Assembly: GCA_021405325.1 (NCBI GenBank)
Contig: QWII01000077.1
Coordinates: 4,574 to 68,573 of the forward strand
Direction of reading: 5' to 3'
DNA from: Caldilinea sp. CFX5
GTDB lineage: Bacteria > Chloroflexota > Anaerolineae > Caldilineales > Caldilineaceae
Length of the DNA: 64,000 bases
Positions 59,282 through 64,000 of this stretch are shown one piece after another. The stretch's first letter is position 1, and the number at the start of each line of letters is the position of its first letter. Made by a program: the position numbers and the translations under genes. A model generated the notes under the pieces. It was given only the letters and a program-made list of their open reading frames with translations. It was not told the origin of the DNA and made no database searches.

Positions 59282-61915
59282 TCAGACCAGACGCTGCTCC
59301 ACCGCCAGCCGTGTCGCCATCGCCCGCGACGTGACCCCCAGCTTGCTATAGATCGAAGTCGCATGAGCATTGACCGTGCGTTTGCTCACGACCAGTTTGT
59401 CGGCAATCTGGGCGTAGGTCAATCCTTGTACCAGGAGCCGCAATACCTCCACCTCGCGCACGGTCAAACCGGCAGGATGGCTAGCCGGGGAAGTTACCAC
59501 TGCATGGCCAGACGATCCGGCCGCGGCCTCGGATGCAGGTGGTGCGGCGGTAACCTCCGGTCTATTGTCTGTGGTTAGGGCAAAGGCAATGGCCTCTTCC
59601 AGTCGCATGGCTTGCCCTTCTGCCCAACGAGATGCGAAACGCTCTGCGCCCAAGGCTGTCTGTAGCATCACCTTAGTGCGCTCCCAATCGGCCAGCGTGG
59701 TGGGGGAATGGAAGTGGATACCGCCGCTTGCCCTCCGCAACGCCGTGGCAACGCCCAACAGACGCGCTGCCAGTATGGGCTGGTCTTGGGCCAGGGCGAG
59801 CGTGCTGAGATGGTAGAGGATCAGCGCCACCCCGCCCTTGTCGCCGAACGCGTGGGCAACGGTCAACCCTTCCAGGTAATGGTGGCGCGCTTCTTCCCAT
59901 GCGCCCTGCTGTTGGCAGAGTTCACCCAACAGGTCGAGCGCTTCCCCAATCATCCAATCTTCGCGCAATTCCCGGCGGATCGCCAGCGCCTCCGTAAAGT
60001 GTGCATAAGCGGTGGTGAAGTCACCTTGCAGGCGTGCGATCCACCCCAAACCAACCAGGGCGCCACTGCGGAGCGTTGCCTTGTCCAGCAACCGGCCTAT
60101 GGACAATTGCTCCTCAAACAAGGGGTGCGCTGCCGCCAGGTTGCCCTGGTGAACATAGGTGCTGCCCAAACCTTCCAACGCCAGTGCCAGATCTGCTTGG
60201 CGATTCAGTGTACGATAGAGCGCAAGGCTCTCTTCGCCGTAGCGTTGCGCCGCCGTCAAGTCCCGTTGCGTATAAGCGACCAGACAGAGTTCCCGCAACG
60301 CCGCGGCAAGCTGGCTCGGATTGTCCACTGTGCGACACAGCGCGACACTCTCCTCTAATTCGGTGCGGGCGATGTGGTATTCGCCATGAACAATCGCCGA
60401 CATCCCCGCCCCCCACAGCGCCTTTGCGCGCACCGCCGTAGGCGCTTCCGCCCATTGCAGCGCCGCCTCCAGCCAACCACGCAGTTCGTGCATATGATCG
60501 ACACCAAAGGGGAAAAAGGCTAATGCACACGCCAAACGCGCACCTGCCTCGGCGCGCATCTGCGCATCCTGTGGCGAAGGCGATTGACTCCAGGCAAAGA
60601 CAAGGCGTAGGTTATCAAGTTCGCTGCGCAGGCGCGCGCGTTCCATCTCGTTCTGCGGCGATGGTCCGGCTAAACGAGGCTCAATCGCCTCTGCCAAAGC
60701 GACAAAGAAGTGCGCATGGCGTTGACGCGTCACCGCCGCCTCAGGACTGGCGGTCAACTGTTCCAGCCCATAGTCGCGAATTGTCTCCAACATGGTAAAG
60801 CGCGCTTCACCGGCACTGGACTCCATCGGTTTAAGCAGATTTTGATCGATCAATGTGGTGATGCCATCCAGCACATCGATAGCGAGATCGCCTTCGGCAT
60901 TGCTGACAGCCTGGGCTGCTTCCAGGGTAAAGCCCCCAACAAAGACGGCCAACCGGCGAAAAAGCTTCTGTTCCTCTAGGGTCAACAGGTCATAGCTCCA
61001 GGCAATCTCGTCGCGCAGCGTGCGTTGGCGGGTGGGCAGATCGTGAGAGCCGCCGGTGAGCAGGGTAAGGCGCTGGTCCAAACGCGCCAACAGGGCGGCT
61101 GGGGCGAACAATTTGATTCTGGCGGCAGCCAGTTCCAGCGCCAAGGGTAGCCCATCCAGACCGATGCAGATCTGCGCTACCGCCGTGGCATTCGCTGGCG
61201 TGAGGGCAAAATCAGGTTTGACCGCCTTGGCCCGTTGGCAGAAGAGATCGATGGCGGCGTATTCGCTTTGGCTGCCAGGGGTGAGCTGCTTGGCGTCTGG
61301 CAACGCCAAGGGCGCAACGGGAAATTCCTGTTCGCCGTAGAGATGCAAGGAGGCACGGCTGGTCACCAACACTTTGAGGCGCGGACAGACGGTCAACAGC
61401 GCGCTGACCAGCGGGGCCGCCGGCAAGATCTGCTCGAAGTTGTCGAGAACGAGCAACAGTTGCTTGTCGCGCAGGTACGCTTGCAAGCTCTCCTGCACCG
61501 ACCGTCCTGCTGCCTCGCTCACGCCCAGTGTCTGGGCAATCGTGGCGCTGACCAGGTCGGGGTCGCTAATCGGCGCCAGCGAAACAATGTAGACGCTATC
61601 GACAAAATGATCGAGCAAATTCATTGCCACCTGCAACGCCAGCCGCGTCTTGCCGATGCCGCCGGGGCCGGTCAAGGTGAGCAAGCCAATCTGTTCTTGC
61701 AACAACAAGTGTTGGATGGCCGCCACGTCATGGTCGCGCCCGATGAGCGGCGTGCGCGGCAGGGTCAAGTTGCTATGAGTAGGCGTACCCCTGTGAACTT
61801 CGGCTGTGCTATCGGTGGTGGGACGGTTTGTTTCCGAAGCGGTGTGCGGTTTGGTCTCCGGGCGCGAAACATCAACGACCGAGACAGCCTGGTTGCGTTC
61901 ATCTCTCGTGGTCAT
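59282..61915 (-). CDS. NB-ARC-TPR-LuxR (STAND) transcription regulator 2
   Basis: 877 residues, same plan as regulator 1: Walker [14 protein letters not shown], Walker [25 protein letters not shown], winged helix, TPR half and C-terminal LuxR HTH ([33 protein letters not shown]). The NB-ARC half is nearly identical to regulator 1 at DNA level (57.6-58.3 kb against 61.05-61.74 kb), but the TPR half differs much more. This suggests duplication with a conserved engine and a divergent sensor. Confidence 0.9.
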   Translation of the reverse strand: MTTRDERNQAVSVVDVSRPETKPHTASETNRPTTDSTAEVHRGTPTHSNLTLPRTPLIGRDHDVAAIQHLLLQEQIGLLTLTGPGGIGKTRLALQVAMNLLDHFVDSVYIVSLAPISDPDLVSATIAQTLGVSEAAGRSVQESLQAYLRDKQLLLVLDNFEQILPAAPLVSALLTVCPRLKVLVTSRASLHLYGEQEFPVAPLALPDAKQLTPGSQSEYAAIDLFCQRAKAVKPDFALTPANATAVAQICIGLDGLPLALELAAARIKLFAPAALLARLDQRLTLLTGGSHDLPTRQRTLRDEIAWSYDLLTLEEQKLFRRLAVFVGGFTLEAAQAVSNAEGDLAIDVLDGITTLIDQNLLKPMESSAGEARFTMLETIRDYGLEQLTASPEAAVTRQRHAHFFVALAEAIEPRLAGPSPQNEMERARLRSELDNLRLVFAWSQSPSPQDAQMRAEAGARLACALAFFPFGVDHMHELRGWLEAALQWAEAPTAVRAKALWGAGMSAIVHGEYHIARTELEESVALCRTVDNPSQLAAALRELCLVAYTQRDLTAAQRYGEESLALYRTLNRQADLALALEGLGSTYVHQGNLAAAHPLFEEQLSIGRLLDKATLRSGALVGLGWIARLQGDFTTAYAHFTEALAIRRELREDWMIGEALDLLGELCQQQGAWEEARHHYLEGLTVAHAFGDKGGVALILYHLSTLALAQDQPILAARLLGVATALRRASGGIHFHSPTTLADWERTKVMLQTALGAERFASRWAEGQAMRLEEAIAFALTTDNRPEVTAAPPASEAAAGSSGHAVVTSPASHPAGLTVREVEVLRLLVQGLTYAQIADKLVVSKRTVNAHATSIYSKLGVTSRAMATRLAVEQRLV

Positions 61916-62194
61916 GGTAAGGATGTCAACCTAACGAGCGTGTGGACGAAAACAACACGCGTTCCTCTCCGCCTGACCTGGACTATCGTGACAAATTGGA
62001 TAGGCCGGTTGTGGAAAAAGGAGCCGGTAGGTCAGGGTTTGTCGATTATACGACAGCTTTGGTCGGGGCGCCAAATGGTAAGGCGGATTTTTTGAAGAAA
62101 GGCTTGTCAACTGGTCATCATATGAATGCACATAAAAAGCGTTCGCCGTGTACTCAGTTGAGCAACAAATGATGAGGTTTTAAAGGATCAATCC
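61916..62194. other. upstream region of LuxR-STAND 2, no gene
   Basis: A plus-strand frame (61942-62172) has no ribosome site or recognisable family. The stretch carries the predicted promoter listed separately. Confidence 0.45.
62045..62074 (-). promoter_or_regulatory. predicted promoter of LuxR-STAND 2
   Basis: Minus-strand TTGGCG (62069-62074), 18 bp, TATAAT (62045-62050), about 130 bp upstream of the ATG at 61915. Confidence 0.5.
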
Positions 62195-62258
62195 TTATGT
62201 CGCAAGCGCAAACTCAGCCACAGGTACTTCCATATCAGATCGCTTGTTCATCTCTCAT
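62195..62258 (-). pseudogene. internally deleted YgiT antitoxin remnant
   Basis: The start ATGAGAGATGAACAAGCG matches the first codons of the YgiT gene at 58836, and GAAGTACCTGTGGCTGAG to the TAA matches its last codons (EVPVAEFALAT against QVPVADFALTT). About 190 bp of the middle are missing and an in-frame stop follows the junction. Confidence 0.65.
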
Positions 62259-62285
62259 CTGTAATTATTCTACAATACGCCACGC

Positions 62286-62504
62286 TTAAGCGAAAACCAA
62301 ACGCCCCTTTGGCTCTGGAATTAGACGGCCAAGCGCTTTTGCGGTTTCAATCCATTCGGCAATAATCACTTCCACATTCATCATCACTTCGGCGTAGCTA
62401 GCCCCATCCGCAGCACACCCTGGCAATTCCGGCACCTCAGCAATGAACGCTTCGTCTTCCGCGCTCCAATAGATAATTACTTCATATTTGTATTGGCTAT
62501 TCAT
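62286..62504 (-). CDS. hicB: HicB-family antitoxin
   Basis: About 72 residues. The HicB partial RNase-H-like fold is clear: YKYEVIIYWSAEDEAFIAEV, PELPGCAADGASYAEVM and VIIAEWIETAKALGR. There is no C-terminal DNA-binding domain, as in the short HicB class. The AGGAG site precedes two adjacent ATGs; the second (62504) has better spacing. The gene overlaps the end of hicA by 8 bp, so the pair is translationally coupled, toxin first. Confidence 0.9.
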   Translation of the reverse strand: MNSQYKYEVIIYWSAEDEAFIAEVPELPGCAADGASYAEVMMNVEVIIAEWIETAKALGRLIPEPKGRLVFA

Positions 62505-62757
62505 CATCTTCTCCTGTCAGCTTGTATTTTATCAACAAATCGCGCACCTGTTTGACTTGATAGGCTTTGGCCTTGCCAGCCTTGGGTTGAAGATTCAAAA
62601 TTTCCGCCACGCCCTCTTTCGTAAAAATATGGTGACTGCCGCGAATGCGCTCATCAAATCCTAAATACGTCAGCATTTGACAAAGGTCAGCAAAGCTAAT
62701 ATTGGTATCCGATGTACCCCGTAAAATGCGCAACAAAAGCTTATTATACTTGCTCAT
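62497..62757 (-). CDS. hicA: HicA-family mRNA interferase toxin
   Basis: 86 residues. The dsRBD-like HicA fold is recognisable: FADLCQMLTYLGFDE, then RGSHHIFTKEG with the catalytic His region, and LNLQPKAGKAKAYQVKQVR. It is longer at the N-terminus than the minimal ~60-residue toxins. It should cleave mRNA when released from HicB. Confidence 0.9.
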   Translation of the reverse strand: MSKYNKLLLRILRGTSDTNISFADLCQMLTYLGFDERIRGSHHIFTKEGVAEILNLQPKAGKAKAYQVKQVRDLLIKYKLTGEDDE

Positions 62758-62819
62758 AGGTTGATTTTACCATAAAGACCCAAAATTGTATATGGCTGCA
62801 AGATAAGATTTTGCATAAT

Positions 62820-63953
62820 TTACACCAAACGTTGCTCCACCGCCAGCCGTGTTGCCATTGCCCGCGACGTGACGCCCAGCTTGCTATAGATCGAAGTCGT
62901 ATGGGCATTGACCGTGCGCCGACTTACAACTAGTTTGTCGGCGATCTGGGCGTAGGTCAATCCTTGCACCAACAGCCGCAGCACTTCAAGCTCGCGTGCG
63001 GTCAAACCGGCAGGAGTGGTCACGGGAAGTTCTAATACGGGCGCCGACGCCGGCGCAGATAGATCTGGCAGCGCCAACGCATACTCGACAGCCTGTTCTG
63101 CTGTTAGTTTGCGCCCTTCCGCCCAGGCTGCCACAAAGGCGGCTTCGTCTAGCTGCGTGTGAAGGGCAGCAAGTTTGTTTGCAGCAGAGATGCCAACGAG
63201 TGGTGGTGGCGTCGCGCCCAGAAATTCGCGCGATGCCTCAGCCGCCCCAAACAGCCGCGCCGCTTCCACAAATTGCTGCTGGACCGCACAGGTGCCGGCT
63301 AAACCCTCCAGACACTCGGCTATCCCTTTCCATTGCAGGGTGCCGAGGGAGCGCCAGCGCGCCAGGCTTTCCTGTAAGAGCGCCCACGCCTGCGTGCTGT
63401 CACCCTGCAGAAGTGCCAACTGTCCTAGATAGTTGAGGACATTGGCAATTTCCCATTCCGCCCCTAGTTCCTGGAAGAGCGCCAGTCCTTCTTGGTACAG
63501 GGACTGCGCGCCTGCGTAGTCGTGCTTGTCGCACACCACAGTTCCTAAATGGATGATCCCCGACGCGATTCGGAATTTGTCTCCTAGCTCACGGCGGATG
63601 GCCAGGGATTCCTTATGCCGAGCGAACGCCAGGGCATAATCGTGTTGCGCATTCGCCACCTGGCCAAGAGCCGTGAGGGCGAACGCAATAAGCAATTGCG
63701 CGCCTTGCTCCCTGGCAATCACCATTCCTTCCTCGATCCGTGCACACCCCGTTAGGTGGTCATCCTGCATCACGGCTAGCATACCCGTACCGATAAGAGC
63801 GTGTGCCTTTGCTACCGTACGGTCTGCCGCCGTGGATCGGGTCAGGGCGGAGTCAAACCACTGACGCCCTTCAGTCCAGTGACCACTAAAGAACCAAAAA
63901 TCTAGGACAGAGCGGCCTAAGTAAGCCAGTCGGTCAGTAGGACAGTAAGTCAG
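62820..63953 (-). pseudogene. LuxR-type STAND regulator 3, cut off by an octad element
   Basis: The C-terminal ~375 residues are present: FWFFSGHWTEGRQWFDSAL (typical just after the winged helix), TPR-like repeats, and a LuxR HTH ([33 protein letters not shown]). Read upstream, the frame passes without a good start into the octad element at 63919-63998 and stops at 63954. The NB-ARC half is not in the window and would lie beyond its right edge. The element may have split the gene; alternatively an ATG at 63782 starts a truncated TPR-LuxR protein. Confidence 0.7.
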
Positions 63954-63998
63954 TCACTGTCTCACTGTCTCACTGGCAACTATGGGTTTATTTACGCC
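63919..63998. repeat. octad element with ends GGCGTAAATAAACC / ACTGGCTTACTT, copy 2
   Basis: Inverted relative to the copy at 48334. Plus-strand units CAGTCGGT, CAGTAGGA, CAGTAAGT are followed by CACTGTCT twice. It ends GGCGTAAATAAACC on the minus strand. It lies inside the STAND regulator 3 frame. Confidence 0.8.
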
Positions 63999-64000
63999 GT

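Noticed and set aside
61942..62172. Plus-strand open frame upstream of LuxR-STAND 2
   Set aside because: It lies over the predicted promoter of the minus-strand gene and has no ribosome site or family resemblance.

Overview
The window looks like a piece of a moderately GC-rich Chloroflexota chromosome, Caldilinea- or Anaerolineae-like. This is inferred from gene content: STAND regulators in multiple copies, Tat/Sec lipoproteins, sugar ABC operons of the MalFG type, secreted proteins ending in a [FY]LP[LQ][IV] tail, and giant cupredoxin proteins. No rRNA, tRNA, CRISPR array, transposase or phage gene was seen. Most genes are on the minus strand; the plus-strand genes are a Crp/Fnr regulator, a large secreted metalloprotease and two XRE-STAND regulators.

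Layout. 1-8.7 kb: a sugar-uptake operon (Tat lipoprotein binding protein, two permeases, a large FtsX-type permease, a TIM-barrel isomerase, a Gfo/Idh/MocA dehydrogenase cut by the window edge). 8.7-18.5 kb: a membrane-anchored surface protein, a radical-SAM/FAD-reductase pair, a permease relic, a DUF1016 nuclease, an M42 aminopeptidase, a DUF3307 membrane protein and a Crp/Fnr regulator. 18.5-28.3 kb: a secreted metalloprotease convergent with a cyclase/ATPase/TPR protein, a tandem P-loop kinase-like protein and a GNAT relic. 28.3-34.9 kb: a copper cluster (multicopper oxidase, two-domain cupredoxin, Sco-like lipoprotein). 35-46 kb: two XRE-NB-ARC-TPR regulators flanking an operon (DUF1572/DinB, glycosyltransferase, kinase) and two methyltransferases. 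46-55.6 kb: a sulfotransferase, an S41 protease and a run of small genes (NTF2-like, cupin, ester cyclase, lipocalin-like) with a recent segmental duplication. 55.9-64 kb: three LuxR-type STAND regulators alternating with two toxin-antitoxin pairs.

The most striking signal is a shared regulatory module. An 18-bp direct repeat (TTACACAA, two bases, TTACACAA; period 10) sits exactly 7 bp upstream of a weak -35 and a 17-bp-spaced -10 in front of at least six minus-strand genes or operons: the copper cluster, the DinB operon, NTF2, a secreted protein, ester cyclase and cupin. At two of these sites the same repeat also sits 7 bp from the -35 of a divergent XRE-STAND gene. The two XRE domains are nearly identical, so these regulators are the natural candidates to read the box. 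I infer an undescribed STAND-controlled regulon.

The second theme is a high density of small palindromic repeats: inverted arrays of locus-specific 7-8-mers, hairpins with a constant 13-nt loop but private arms, a foldback family ending in ACACTACAACGGAT, and a 133-bp element flanked by a 9-bp duplication whose empty site is also in the window. Several of these lie in frame inside coding sequences or supply stop codons.
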